DNA of 46,543 bases from an uncultured Rhodospirillales bacterium (GTDB taxonomy: Bacteria; Pseudomonadota; Alphaproteobacteria; Acetobacterales; Acetobacteraceae). The first letter of the stretch is position 1, and each line of letters begins with the position of its first letter. This document shows, piece after piece, positions 27,965-37,638 of the stretch. The notes under the pieces are model-generated. The model searched no databases. It was not told the origin of the DNA and saw only the letters and a program-made list of their open reading frames with translations. The DNA is taken from contig CAMFLK010000005.1 in assembly GCA_945957135.1 (NCBI GenBank), positions 1 through 46,543 of the forward strand. Reading direction: 5' to 3'. The position numbers and the translations under genes were made by a program.

Positions 27965-29500
27965 CTAAATCGCCGGCGGCCGCCGCGCCTGGGTGGCCTG
28001 CTCGAAGGCAAAGGCCATGCGCAGCAGGTCGGCCTCGCTCCAGGCCGGGCCGCAGAACGTCGCGCCCATCGGGTAATCCGGCGTGGTGTCGGCGCCGATG
28101 AACCCGGCCGGCACCTGCACGCTGGGATAGCCCGCCTTGGCCGCGATCGCCGCCCCGGCATTGCCGGGGAACAGCACCGCATCGAGCTTGTGGGTGCGGA
28201 AATACGTGTCCAGCCCCAGCGCGCGCGCGGCGCGCAGGTCGCTTCGCCGCGCGGCGCGGTATTCCAGATCTTTCAGCGTGCCGCTGGTGGCCTCGGCGGC
28301 GAGGAACAGGTCCTGGCCGAAGCGCAGGGCGCGCTCCGGGTTCGCCGCGTTGAAGGCGATGATGTCGGCCATGTCGCGCATCGACGTGCCGCGCATCCAG
28401 TCGGCCAGGAAGGCGTTGAGGTCGTGCTTCAACTCATACAGGAACACGGTGGACACCCGCGCCACGCTGTGCCGCGCGGGGCTGAGCGGATTGCGGTTCA
28501 GCACCGCCATTTCCGTGCCGGGGCCGCCGATCCAGCCGGCGGTGGGCATGTTCGCCACCACCGGCACCGCGCCGCAATCGGCCAGCGCGGTGATCACCTG
28601 CGCCATCAGCGCCTTGGCGCGCGGCGGCAGCGGGCCGAAATACACGTCGTTGCCGGGATCGTCGGGGTCGCTGGGAATGCCGATGCGCATGCCGCGCAGC
28701 CCGTCCGCGCGCAAATCGGCGGTGTAGTCGGGGGCGCGGCGCAGCCTGGCGGTGGCGGGGTCGTCGGCATCGGCGGCGGCAAGCACGTTCAGCAGCAGGG
28801 CGGAATCCAGCACCGTGCGGGTCATCGGCCCGGCGGTGTCCTGGCTGGCGGCGATCGGCAGGATGCCCGCGCGGCTGACCAGGCCAACCGTCGGCTTCAC
28901 CGTCACCAGCCCGTTCATGTTGGCCGGCGACAGCAGCGAGCCCGACGTCTCCGTGCCGATCGACGCCGCGCACAGCCCGGCCGCCACCGCCACGGCCGAT
29001 CCGGCGCTCGACCCGCCCGGCATCACCAGGGGAATGCCATTGGCATCGAGTTCCGTGGCGTAGGGGTTGCGCACCTGCCCGCCCAGCGAGGAGTAGCCGG
29101 AGGGCATGCCCACCGCGAGGATGTTGGCGAACTCGGTCAGGTTGGCCTTGCCCAGCACCACCGCCCCGGCGCGGCGCAGCAGCGCGGTCACCGTCGCGTC
29201 GCGCCTGGCCTGCGCCCCCTCCAGCGCCAGCGACCCGGCGGTGAGGTGCTGCTTGTCGCGGGTGGCGATGTTGTCCTTCAGCAGGATCGGCAGGCCTTCC
29301 AGCGGACGGCGCTTGCGCCGCGCATCACTGGCGCGCGCGAGGTCCAGCGCCTCCGGATTCAGCTCGCGCACCGAGAACAGCTTCGCGTCCACCGTGGCGA
29401 TGCGTTCGAGATAGAAGCGGGTCAGCGCCTCCGAGGTGAGGCGGCCGGCGGCCAGATCGTCGCGCAGCTCGGCGAGCGTCGCGTTCGCGGAAACGGTCAT
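27965..29500 (-). CDS. Amidase (amidase signature family)
   Basis: The track's 674-residue ORF is extended through antisense; the gene starts at ATG 29500 (MTVSANATLAEL) and gives 511 residues. The Ser-cisSer-Lys triad is complete: lysine in PILLKDNIAT, the GGSSAGSAVAVAAG glycine/serine motif, and the nucleophile in IGTETSGSL. Such enzymes hydrolyse carboxamides to acids and ammonia. No signal peptide is seen. It overlaps the PLP enzyme gene by 4 nt (ATGA), so the two probably act on linked nitrogen compounds. Confidence 0.93.
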   Translation of the reverse strand: MTVSANATLAELRDDLAAGRLTSEALTRFYLERIATVDAKLFSVRELNPEALDLARASDARRKRRPLEGLPILLKDNIATRDKQHLTAGSLALEGAQARRDATVTALLRRAGAVVLGKANLTEFANILAVGMPSGYSSLGGQVRNPYATELDANGIPLVMPGGSSAGSAVAVAAGLCAASIGTETSGSLLSPANMNGLVTVKPTVGLVSRAGILPIAASQDTAGPMTRTVLDSALLLNVLAAADADDPATARLRRAPDYTADLRADGLRGMRIGIPSDPDDPGNDVYFGPLPPRAKALMAQVITALADCGAVPVVANMPTAGWIGGPGTEMAVLNRNPLSPARHSVARVSTVFLYELKHDLNAFLADWMRGTSMRDMADIIAFNAANPERALRFGQDLFLAAEATSGTLKDLEYRAARRSDLRAARALGLDTYFRTHKLDAVLFPGNAGAAIAAKAGYPSVQVPAGFIGADTTPDYPMGATFCGPAWSEADLLRMAFAFEQATQARRPPAI

Positions 29501-30594
29501 TCCACGAGGCTCCTGTAGAGGACGGGATCGGTGGCGCCCTCCGTGCTGAACAGCAGCACGCGGCTGTCGGGCCCGAGGGCGAGGGTCTCGCACGCGGCGG
29601 GGTCGCCGAGGGCGCGCAGCAGGGCGGCGAGCCCGGCGGTGGCGGATTCGCCGGCGACGATGCCTTCGGCGGCGAGCAGGCGCATCGCCGCCACCGCCGC
29701 CTCGTCGGGAATGGCCATGAAGGCGGCGGCGGCGCGGGACAGCTCCTGCCAGGCGAGCAGGCTTGGCTCGCCGCAGGCCAGGCCCGCCATCAGCGTATCG
29801 AGCTCGCCGCCGATGGCGGTGCGCTCGCCGAGTTCCGCGCTGGCCAGCAGGCAGGCGGCATGGTCCGGCTCCACCACGATCAGCCGCGGCGCCGGACGCA
29901 GATTGAGGCGCAGATGCACGGAAACCGCGGCCGCCAGCCCACCCACGCCGGCCTGCACGAACACATGGCTGGGCGGCGCCCCCTCCCACTGCGCCAGCAC
30001 CTCCGCCACCATCACGCGGTAGCCCTGCATCACATCCGCCGGCACCTGGGTGTAGCCGGGCCAGGACGTGTCGGAGACCACGTGCCAGCCCTCGGCCGCG
30101 GCCGTTTCGCTGGCGATGCGCACGGCGTCGTCATAGGTGCCGGGCACGCGCCGCACCTCGGCGCCATAGGCGGCGATGGCGTCCGCCCGCCCCTGGCTGA
30201 CGGTCTCGTGGACGAAGATCACGCAGCGGCAGCCCTGGCGCTGCGCCCCCCAGGCCACCGCGCGGCCGTGGTTGCCGTCGGTGGCGCAGGTGACGGTGAT
30301 GGTCTCGGGGCCGCTGCCGGGATGGCGCGCCAGCTCGGCCCGCACCAGCTGCGCCACCGCGTAGGCCCCGCCCAGCGCCTTGAAGCTGCCCAGGCCGAAC
30401 CGCGCGGATTCGTCCTTCAGCCGGATCACCGCGAGCCCGTGCGAATCCGCCAGCGTGCGCAGGGGCGTGGGCGCGTAGCCCGGCCAGGCGGTGATCTCCG
30501 CCCAGGCCCGGCGGAACCCGCCCTCCGGCAGCACGACGGTGCCGGGCGTGCCGGCATTGGGGTTGGCGAACAGGGTGAAGGGCAGCGGCGGCAT
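29497..30594 (-). CDS. Diaminopropionate ammonia-lyase-like PLP enzyme
   Basis: The 365-residue fold type II PLP enzyme carries its cofactor lysine in DESARFGLGSFKALGGAYA. The phosphate-binding and structural segments VTCATDGNHGRAVAWGAQ and FVQAGVGGLAAAVS follow. The sequence is closest to 2,3-diaminopropionate ammonia-lyase (YgeX type), which turns diaminopropionate into pyruvate and two ammonia molecules; threonine dehydratase relatives are the alternative. At 365 residues it is slightly shorter than E. coli YgeX (about 400). It is the first gene of a two-gene operon with the amidase. Confidence 0.83.
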   Translation of the reverse strand: MPPLPFTLFANPNAGTPGTVVLPEGGFRRAWAEITAWPGYAPTPLRTLADSHGLAVIRLKDESARFGLGSFKALGGAYAVAQLVRAELARHPGSGPETITVTCATDGNHGRAVAWGAQRQGCRCVIFVHETVSQGRADAIAAYGAEVRRVPGTYDDAVRIASETAAAEGWHVVSDTSWPGYTQVPADVMQGYRVMVAEVLAQWEGAPPSHVFVQAGVGGLAAAVSVHLRLNLRPAPRLIVVEPDHAACLLASAELGERTAIGGELDTLMAGLACGEPSLLAWQELSRAAAAFMAIPDEAAVAAMRLLAAEGIVAGESATAGLAALLRALGDPAACETLALGPDSRVLLFSTEGATDPVLYRSLVE

Positions 30595-30652
30595 GCGCCC
30601 ACTCTATCTCGAAGAAGCATGCTCACAAGCCGGAGAGCGTCGTGCGCACGCC

Positions 30653-30681
30653 TCGTTGAACGGGCGATACGGCGCTATACT
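30653..30681 (+). promoter_or_regulatory. Possible promoter for the alpha-2-macroglobulin gene
   Basis: TATACT (30676-30681) is a good -10 box 30 bp before the start codon. The -35 box is less clear: TTGAAC lies only 14 bp upstream, and the 17-bp position reads TCGTTG. Confidence 0.4.
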
Positions 30682-30711
30682 CGCGGTCGCCGTCACGATT
30701 GGGGAGCCGAC

Positions 30712-33700
30712 ATGGCCGTTCGCATCCTGGCCCTTCTGCTGGGCCTGCTGTGCTGGATGCCCAGCCCGCGCGCCGCCGATCTCGAACTGCCCGGCCTGGC
30801 GCGCGACGCGCACAACTACGTCACCGCCCTCACCAAGCGCTTCCCCGCCGGCGGCACCCCGGCCGCGCGGCGCACCGCCGAGCAGCAGGCCGCCGCCGCC
30901 ACCCAGAAGAAGGACTGGACGGCCGCCGCCAACGCGCTGGAACAGCGCGTCGCGCTCGGCGACCCCACGCCGGCGCAGCTTCTCGACCTCGCCCGCGCCC
31001 AGCTCGCCCGCACGCCCCCCGATCCGCAGAAAGCGCTTTACGCCGCCTGGATGAATTTCGACGCGTCGGATCAGGGCGAGGCCGAGATTCCCGCCTTGCT
31101 GGTGATGGCCGACGCGCTGCGCCAGCTCGATCGCGCCGGCCAGGCGGTGGACGTGCTCGCCGCCGTGGTGGAGCGCGCGCCGGACAACGCCGCCTACAAG
31201 CGCCTGCTGGCCGATGCCCAGCGCGCCGTGGGCGTGCTGGTCCGCCGCGTGCGCACGGAGGCGGAGGCCGATCCGCCGCGCGCCTGCATCGACTTCACCG
31301 TGCCGCCGGCCAAGCGCGACTTCACCCCCGGCGACTGGGTGCGGCTCGACCCGCCGGTGCCCGGTGCCGCCGTCACCCGCGAGGGCGACCAGATCTGCCT
31401 CTCCGGCCTGCCCTCCGGCCAGACCAGCCGCGTGGTGCTGCGCGCCGGCCTGCCCGGCGAGATGGGCCTCGCGCTGGTGAAGGAAACCCGCCTGTCCATC
31501 GCCATGCCCAACCGCGCGCCGCGCATCCTGTTCGACACGCGGATGTTCGTGCTGCCGCGCGGCCAGACGCCCGCCGTCAACCTCACCACCGTCAACCTCT
31601 CCGCCGTCTCGCTCAAGCTGATCCGCATGACCGAGCGCAACATCGCCGCCCTGCTGCGCGAGAACCGGCTCGGTGAGGCGATCGAGACCTGGACCGCCAA
31701 TTCCATCAGCGAGAACGACGGCAGCGTGGTGTGGGAGGGCAAGGCACCGGTCCCGAAATTCGAGCCGAACAAGGCGCTGCGCACCGCCCTGCCCTTCCCG
31801 GACGCGCTGCGCAACGCCGGGCCGGGCCTGTACGTGCTGCTGGTCCAGGCCGGCGACGGCACGCCGGGCGACGCCGCCGCCGTGCAGATGATCCTGCGCA
31901 CCGACCTGGCACCCACCATCTGGCGTGGCTCGGACGGGCTGACCGTGCAGCTGCGCGGCTATGACGACGCCAAGCCCCGCGCCGACGTGCGGCTGGTGCT
32001 GCTCGCCCGCAACAACGACATCCTCGCCGAGGCGCGCACCGACGCGCAGGGCGTCGCCCGCTTCCCCGCGCCGCTGCTGCACGGCGAGGGACCGATGGCG
32101 CCCGCCGCCCTGCAAGCCTTCGCCGGCGAGGATTTCGCGACCCTCGACCTCAATGCCGCCGCCTTCGACCTGTCCGATCGCGGCGTGGAGGGCGCGCCCG
32201 CCCCGGGCCCGCTCGACGCCTTCGTCTGGTTCGACCGCGGCATCTACCGGCCGGGCGAGACCGTGCAGGTGATGGCGCTGCTGCGCGACGCCGCCGGCCT
32301 GCCCGCCGACCTGCCCGCCCAGGTCACCATCCGCCGGCCCAACGGCCAGGTGTTCCAGCGCGCCACCCCGCCGCGCACCGGCGATGCCTCGCTCTACCTG
32401 CCCGTCACCCTCTCCGCCGGCGCCCCCGCCGGCACCTGGGTGGTGGAGCTGCGCGCCGACCCCGCCGCCGCGCCGATCGGCCGCGCCGAATTCCGCGTCG
32501 ATGCCTTCGTGCCCGACCGCATGGCCGTGGAGGTCGGCCCCGCGCCGGCCGTGCTGATCCCCGGCCAGAAGGCCGAACTGCCGGTGGTCGCCAATTTCCT
32601 CTACGGCGCGCCCGGCGCGGAGCTTTCCGGCAAGGCCACGCTGCAGATCGTGCCCGACCCCGCCCCCTTCCCCGCGCTCGCCGGCTTCCGCATCGGCCTC
32701 GCCGGCGAAACCTACGCGCCCGACAGCATCGATATCGACCTGCCGGAGACCGACGCGCAGGGCCGCTCCAGCCTGCCCATCCTCATCCCCCGCGCGCCGG
32801 ACACCACCCAGGCGCTGAAGGCGCTGATCTCGCTCGGCGTGAACGACCCCTCCGGCCACGCCTCCCGCGCCAGCGCCACCATTCCCATGCGCCCCGCCGG
32901 CCCGCTGATCGGCATCAAGCCCGCCTTCGCCGACAACGCGGTGGATGCCGGGGCCGAGGCCGGGTTCGACATCGCCGCCGTCGCGCCCGAGGGCAACCGC
33001 ATCGCGCTCAAGGCCAGGCTGCGGCTGGTGCGCGAGCGGCCGGACTGGCGGATGGTCACGCGCGGCCGCCTCGCCCGCTACGAGACGGTGTGGCGCGACG
33101 AGCCGCTGGAAACCCAGGACATCGCCATTCCCGCCGACGCGCCCTTCCACTTCGCGAAGAAGCTCGATTTCGGCCGCTACCGCATCGAGGTGGCGCAGGA
33201 CGGCGGCATGGCCGTCACCTCCTACCGCTTCCGCTCCGGCTGGGCCGGCAGCGACAGCCCGGACGTGCCGGACCGCGTGGACGTCTCCGCCGACCGCCGC
33301 GCCGTGCCGGCCGGCCAGAGCGTGCGCATCCATATCGCGCCCCCCTTCGCCGGCGAGGCCACGCTGCTGGTGCTGACCGACCGGGTGATCTCGCTGCGCA
33401 CCATCCAGGTCGCGGCCGGGGGCACGGATGTCGATGTGCCCGTGGAGGAAAGCTGGGGGCCCGGCGCCTATGTCGCCGTCCACGCCTTCCGCGCCGGTGG
33501 CGGCAACCGGCCGGGCCGGGCGATCGGCCTCACCTGGGTCGGCGTCGATCCCGCGGCGCGCACCCTCGCCGTGTCGTTCGACGTGCCGGACAAGATCGTG
33601 CCGCGCGCCCGCTTCACCGTGCCGGTGAAGGCGCCGGCGGGAAGCTGGATCACCCTCGCCGCCGTGGACGAAGGCATCCTGCGCCTCACCCGCTTCCCCT

Positions 33701-35805
33701 CGCCCGACCCCGCGCCGCATTTCCTCGGCCGCCGCCGCCTGGGCCTGGATATCCGCGACGATTGGGGCCGCCTCATCGCCCCAGCCGACGGCGAAGCCAC
33801 GCTGTTGCGCCAGGGCGGCGACGAGGGCAGCTTCGTGCTGCCGGACATCCCCCAGCGCACGGTGACGCTGTTCACCCCGCCCACCCAGGTCGGCGCCGGC
33901 GGGGTGGCCAACATCCCGCTCGATATCCCCGACTTCAACGGCCAGATCCGCCTCATGGCCGTGGCCTGGCAGGGCAGCCGCATCGGTGCCGTCAACACCG
34001 ACGTCACCGTGCGCGACCCGATGATCGCCGAGGCGCTGCTGCCCCGCTTCCTCGCACCGGGAGACGAGGCGCGGCTCGCCGTGCTGCTGCACAATATCGA
34101 CCTGCCGGCCGGCGAGGCCGCCGTGCGCATCACCACCGAAGGCCCGCTCGCGCTCGGTGGACCGGACCGGCTGGTCGCCAACCTCGCCACCGGGGAACGC
34201 GCCCTGCCCGCCACCACGCTGCGCGCCACCGGCGCGGGGCGCGGGGTGATCCACCTCGCCATCACCGGGCCGGGCGGCTTCGCGCTGACCCGCGACAGCG
34301 CCATCACCATCCGCCCCGCCCGGGCGCCGCAGACCGTGGCCACCGGCAGCGAGATCGCCCCGGGCGCGGAAGTGCCGCTCGACCCGCTGATTGCCCGATT
34401 CATCCCCGGCACCTGGCGTGCCTCCGCCACCTTCGGCGCCCCCGTCCGCTTCGACGCCGCCGGGCTGGTGCGCGCCCTGGCCGACTACCCGCTCGGCTGC
34501 CTGGAACAGACCACCAGCCGCGGCCTGCCCCTCACCCTGCTGCCCGACGGCCCCGTGGCCGGCGACCAGCGCATGGCCCGGCTGCAAACCACCGTCGCCT
34601 CGGTGCTCGACCGCCAGCGCTACGACGGCGGCTTCGCGCTGTGGACCGCCAATGGCGAGGCCGAACCCTGGCTCTCCCCCTACGCCATGGAGTTCCTGCT
34701 GCGCGCCCGCGCCGCCGGCGCCGCCGTGCCGGACGCGGCGATCCAGGACGGCCTGAAATTCCTCGCCGACGGCGCCGGCAGCGAAGATGACGGCCCCCCC
34801 GCCCTCGCCGCCCAGGCCTACCGGCTCTACGTGCTGGCCTACGCCGGCCAGGGAATGCCCGGCATGGCCCGCGTGCTGGCCCAGCATCTCGACCGCCTGC
34901 CCACCCCGCTCGCCCGCGCCCAGATCGCCGCCGCCCTGGCGCTGGCCCACGACACGCCCCGCGCCGAAGCCGCCTTCGCCGCCGCCCTCGATGCCCCCGC
35001 CCGCAACTGGTGGTACCAGGATTACGGCACCGCGCTGCGCGACCAGGCCGCCATCGCCGTGCTGCTGAAGGAAAGCGGCCTGCTGCCCGACCGGCTCAAC
35101 CGGCTCGTCGCCACCCTGCCCGGCGCCGACCTCAAACCCGACTCCCTCAACACCCAGGAACAGGCCTGGACCGCCAGCGCCGCCGCCGTGCTCGGCCGCG
35201 GCGCGCCGCCCGCCCGCATCGCGCTGGACGGCACCGAACTCGTCTCCGCCCCCGCCCTGACCATCGCCCTCACCGGCCCGGCCCGCGCCCGCAACCTCGC
35301 CGACAAGCCCGTCTGGCAATCCGTCGCCGCCACCGGCGTGCCCACCGACCCGCTGCCCGCCCAGCGCGCGGGCATGCGCGTCACCCGCCAGTTCTTCGCG
35401 CTGGACGGCGGCAAGCTCGACCTCGACCATTTGCGCCAGAACACCGTCTTCATCCTGCTCCTCGAAGGCCGCAGCGAGGATGGCCAGCCCCACCGCGCCC
35501 AGCTTCTCCAGGGCCTGCCCGCCGGCTGGGAAATCGCCGGCCGCTTCGGCAGCGGCGCCGTGCCCGGCATGTCCTGGCTCGGCGAACTGACCGACACCGA
35601 AGCCCAACCCGCCGCCGACGACCGCTTCGCCGCCGTCCTGCCCCTCGGCGGCGACGCCAAGCCCGACTTCCGCCTCGCCGTCCGCCTCCGCGCGGTTACA
35701 CCCGGCTCCTACGAATTGCCCGGCGCCGACCTGTCCGACATGTACCGGCCGGCCGTGTTCGCCCGCCAAGGGGCCAATCGGGTCGTGGTTCTGCCGGCGG
35801 AATAG
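30712..35805 (+). CDS. Bacterial alpha-2-macroglobulin family protein with thioester
   Basis: The gene starts at ATG 30712 with GGGGAG 7 nt upstream, not at the track's 29860, and encodes 1697 residues. A Sec signal peptide of about 23 residues ends SPRAAD; no clear lipobox is seen, unlike E. coli YfhM. The MG2 hallmark WFDRGIYRPGETV is near residue 505 and the A2M domain (LLPRFLAPGDEARLAVLLHN) near 1110. The thioester motif GCLEQ places Cys at 1263 and Gln at 1266, followed by the helical thioester-domain repeats. Such proteins trap foreign proteases in the periplasm and normally pair with penicillin-binding protein PbpC. No pbpC follows here; a mobile element begins instead. Confidence 0.92.
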   Translation: MAVRILALLLGLLCWMPSPRAADLELPGLARDAHNYVTALTKRFPAGGTPAARRTAEQQAAAATQKKDWTAAANALEQRVALGDPTPAQLLDLARAQLARTPPDPQKALYAAWMNFDASDQGEAEIPALLVMADALRQLDRAGQAVDVLAAVVERAPDNAAYKRLLADAQRAVGVLVRRVRTEAEADPPRACIDFTVPPAKRDFTPGDWVRLDPPVPGAAVTREGDQICLSGLPSGQTSRVVLRAGLPGEMGLALVKETRLSIAMPNRAPRILFDTRMFVLPRGQTPAVNLTTVNLSAVSLKLIRMTERNIAALLRENRLGEAIETWTANSISENDGSVVWEGKAPVPKFEPNKALRTALPFPDALRNAGPGLYVLLVQAGDGTPGDAAAVQMILRTDLAPTIWRGSDGLTVQLRGYDDAKPRADVRLVLLARNNDILAEARTDAQGVARFPAPLLHGEGPMAPAALQAFAGEDFATLDLNAAAFDLSDRGVEGAPAPGPLDAFVWFDRGIYRPGETVQVMALLRDAAGLPADLPAQVTIRRPNGQVFQRATPPRTGDASLYLPVTLSAGAPAGTWVVELRADPAAAPIGRAEFRVDAFVPDRMAVEVGPAPAVLIPGQKAELPVVANFLYGAPGAELSGKATLQIVPDPAPFPALAGFRIGLAGETYAPDSIDIDLPETDAQGRSSLPILIPRAPDTTQALKALISLGVNDPSGHASRASATIPMRPAGPLIGIKPAFADNAVDAGAEAGFDIAAVAPEGNRIALKARLRLVRERPDWRMVTRGRLARYETVWRDEPLETQDIAIPADAPFHFAKKLDFGRYRIEVAQDGGMAVTSYRFRSGWAGSDSPDVPDRVDVSADRRAVPAGQSVRIHIAPPFAGEATLLVLTDRVISLRTIQVAAGGTDVDVPVEESWGPGAYVAVHAFRAGGGNRPGRAIGLTWVGVDPAARTLAVSFDVPDKIVPRARFTVPVKAPAGSWITLAAVDEGILRLTRFPSPDPAPHFLGRRRLGLDIRDDWGRLIAPADGEATLLRQGGDEGSFVLPDIPQRTVTLFTPPTQVGAGGVANIPLDIPDFNGQIRLMAVAWQGSRIGAVNTDVTVRDPMIAEALLPRFLAPGDEARLAVLLHNIDLPAGEAAVRITTEGPLALGGPDRLVANLATGERALPATTLRATGAGRGVIHLAITGPGGFALTRDSAITIRPARAPQTVATGSEIAPGAEVPLDPLIARFIPGTWRASATFGAPVRFDAAGLVRALADYPLGCLEQTTSRGLPLTLLPDGPVAGDQRMARLQTTVASVLDRQRYDGGFALWTANGEAEPWLSPYAMEFLLRARAAGAAVPDAAIQDGLKFLADGAGSEDDGPPALAAQAYRLYVLAYAGQGMPGMARVLAQHLDRLPTPLARAQIAAALALAHDTPRAEAAFAAALDAPARNWWYQDYGTALRDQAAIAVLLKESGLLPDRLNRLVATLPGADLKPDSLNTQEQAWTASAAAVLGRGAPPARIALDGTELVSAPALTIALTGPARARNLADKPVWQSVAATGVPTDPLPAQRAGMRVTRQFFALDGGKLDLDHLRQNTVFILLLEGRSEDGQPHRAQLLQGLPAGWEIAGRFGSGAVPGMSWLGELTDTEAQPAADDRFAAVLPLGGDAKPDFRLAVRLRAVTPGSYELPGADLSDMYRPAVFARQGANRVVVLPAE

Positions 35806-37505
35806 CGCGTGGGGGAAGGGAAGGAAGGCGGGGGCTCCGCCCCTTGATCCTCTTTAGCCGAACGGACGAATAAGGCGAGAGGATCGAGGTTGGCGGCGGT
35901 CGCGCCTTCGGGCGTGGGCTGGCCGACGCCCGCGGCATGGAGCAGGGCCATAAGTTCGCCGATGATCTCGATGCCGGGGGGACCGCCGTCGGGGTCAGGC
36001 GGTGAGATGATGACCCGGTCGATCAAGGCGCGGGCGGCTTCCAGGGCTTCGGGGTTGTCGCCCTCGGCCAGAGCGGCGCGGAGGTGGGCGATCTTCCTGG
36101 CATAGATATTGGCAATGCCCGGGTGCAGGGCGGGCGGCAGGACGGCGGGTTCCGCCTGCGCCACCTGGGTCACCTGAGTGGCCAGAGTGGCCTGCTGGGC
36201 TTCGAGGGCGTGGAGTTTGGCGAGGATGCTGGGGCTGGCCCGGCCATCGCTGATGGCATCCACGAGATTGCCGATCCTGCGTTCGACGGCGGCGAGCTCG
36301 CGCTGATGGGCCGCTGCCTGCGCGGAGAGGGTGGCGGCCAGGGTCTGCCATTCGGCGTTGAAGGCGGTGATGAATTCAGCGAGCAGGTCGGGCTGCATGA
36401 GCTGCCGCCCCAGGGCTTCCAGCACATGTGCCTCCACCACGCTGCGGCGGATGGTTCCGCTGTTGCGGCAGGTGCCGTGCTTGGCGGCTTTGCAGCCGAG
36501 ATAGTCCTGGCCGAGGATCGACAGGCCGCGCCCGCAGCAGCCGCAGAATGCCTTGCCAGTCAGGAGATGGGCGGGGCGCCGCTTTTCCCAGAAGGCGCCG
36601 GGCGAGCCCACCGGCGCACGCGTCGGGGCAGCCTCGGCGGCGAGACGGGCCTGCACCCGCTCCCATAGGTCGTCTTCGATGATCTTCAGGTGGGGCACAT
36701 CCGAGGTCACGATGGCGTTCTGCGCGCTGTAGCGGCGCACGGGCTGACCGGTCTCGGGGTCTTTGAGGCTGAACTGGCGATTCCACACCAGGCGTCCGTG
36801 GTAGGTCTCGTTGCGGAGCAGGCCGTCCTTGCGCAGCGGCCTGCCGCGGATGGAGGAGTCGTACCAAATCCCGCCACCCGGCCCAGGGATGCCCTCCTCG
36901 TTCAAGGAACGAGCGATACGGCGTGGGCTCTCACCATTCGCATAGGCATTGAAAATCCGGCGCACGACAATCGCCTTGTCCGGGTCGATGGCGCGCAGGC
37001 CGCGGTCCATCTCGCCGCTGTCCGAGACCCGGCGGACGGTGACATAGCCATAAGGCGGCAGGCCGATGCTGCGCCCCTTGCGGACCCTACCCTCCAGACC
37101 GCGGCGGGTCTTCTCGGCCAGTTCCTTAAGATACAGCGCGCCCATGGTACCTTTGAGGCCGACATGGAGCTGGCCGATCTCACCCTCCGCGAGGGTGACG
37201 ATGCGGACGCCATGGAAGACGCAGTGTTTATGAAACGAGGCAGTTTCTTCGAGGTCCCGGGAGAACCGATCGAGGCTTTCGGCCAGGATGATGTCGAAGC
37301 GGCCCGCACGGAGGCCCTGGAGGAGGGCCTGATAGCCCGGGCGCTGGCTGGTGGCGCCGGAGATGGCGTGATCGGTGAAGGTTTCCGCCACGGTCCAGCC
37401 TTCAGTGGCAGCCCGCGCCTGGCCAACCCGCAGTTGGTCCTCAATGGACGCGTCGCTCTGACGGTCCGAGGAATAGCGGGCATAGAGGGCAACGCGGAAG
37501 GTCAT
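35709..37505 (-). CDS. Large serine recombinase (site-specific integrase)
   Basis: The 598-residue recombinase has the N-terminal catalytic resolvase domain (YARYSSDRQ with nucleophile Ser12, and LDRFSRDLE), the Recombinase domain (GLPPYGYVTVRR), a zinc ribbon starting CGCCGRGL and ending near KHGTC, and a coiled-coil-prone region (about residues 380-450). Large serine recombinases insert and, with a directionality factor, excise elements at att sites. The last 32 residues or so are antisense to the end of the alpha-2-macroglobulin gene (97-bp overlap), so that tail is probably host sequence read by chance after insertion. It is the outermost gene of the element, as expected beside an att site. 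Confidence 0.92.
   Translation of the reverse strand: MTFRVALYARYSSDRQSDASIEDQLRVGQARAATEGWTVAETFTDHAISGATSQRPGYQALLQGLRAGRFDIILAESLDRFSRDLEETASFHKHCVFHGVRIVTLAEGEIGQLHVGLKGTMGALYLKELAEKTRRGLEGRVRKGRSIGLPPYGYVTVRRVSDSGEMDRGLRAIDPDKAIVVRRIFNAYANGESPRRIARSLNEEGIPGPGGGIWYDSSIRGRPLRKDGLLRNETYHGRLVWNRQFSLKDPETGQPVRRYSAQNAIVTSDVPHLKIIEDDLWERVQARLAAEAAPTRAPVGSPGAFWEKRRPAHLLTGKAFCGCCGRGLSILGQDYLGCKAAKHGTCRNSGTIRRSVVEAHVLEALGRQLMQPDLLAEFITAFNAEWQTLAATLSAQAAAHQRELAAVERRIGNLVDAISDGRASPSILAKLHALEAQQATLATQVTQVAQAEPAVLPPALHPGIANIYARKIAHLRAALAEGDNPEALEAARALIDRVIISPPDPDGGPPGIEIIGELMALLHAAGVGQPTPEGATAANLDPLALFVRSAKEDQGAEPPPSFPSPTRYSAGRTTTRLAPWRANTAGRYMSDRSAPGNS
35806..35870. other. Probable left junction (att) of the mobile element
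   Basis: The host gene ends at 35805 and recognisable recombinase sequence resumes at about 35870, so the integration junction should lie here. A short stem GGCGG-GGGCT-CCGCC (35827-35841) followed by CCTTGATCCTCTTT may be the host gene's terminator. I could not find a matching direct repeat elsewhere in the window, so the att core is not defined. Confidence 0.45.
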
Positions 37506-37638
37506 GCGGACACCCGTTCACAGCAGGGATTGGAGGGAGAAGATTTCGTGTTCGCCGCCACCGAGGCAATGACATCGATATGTGCTGCGCGCTGCGGCAC
37601 GGGACGAGGACGGATAATGGGGGTGGAGCGCCCCAAGG

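Noticed and set aside
29860-30711. N-terminal extension of the alpha-2-macroglobulin ORF
   Set aside because: It is antisense to the PLP enzyme gene; a signal peptide and ribosome site mark ATG 30712 as the start.
30604-35769. 1721-residue minus-strand ORF opposite the alpha-2-macroglobulin gene
   Set aside because: Gly/His/Arg-rich shadow typical of the antisense of a GC-rich gene; no domain is seen.
35709-35805. Frameshift or pseudogene at the end of the alpha-2-macroglobulin gene
   Set aside because: The plus-strand frame is intact to a natural-looking C-terminus; the overlap comes from the antisense recombinase ORF.
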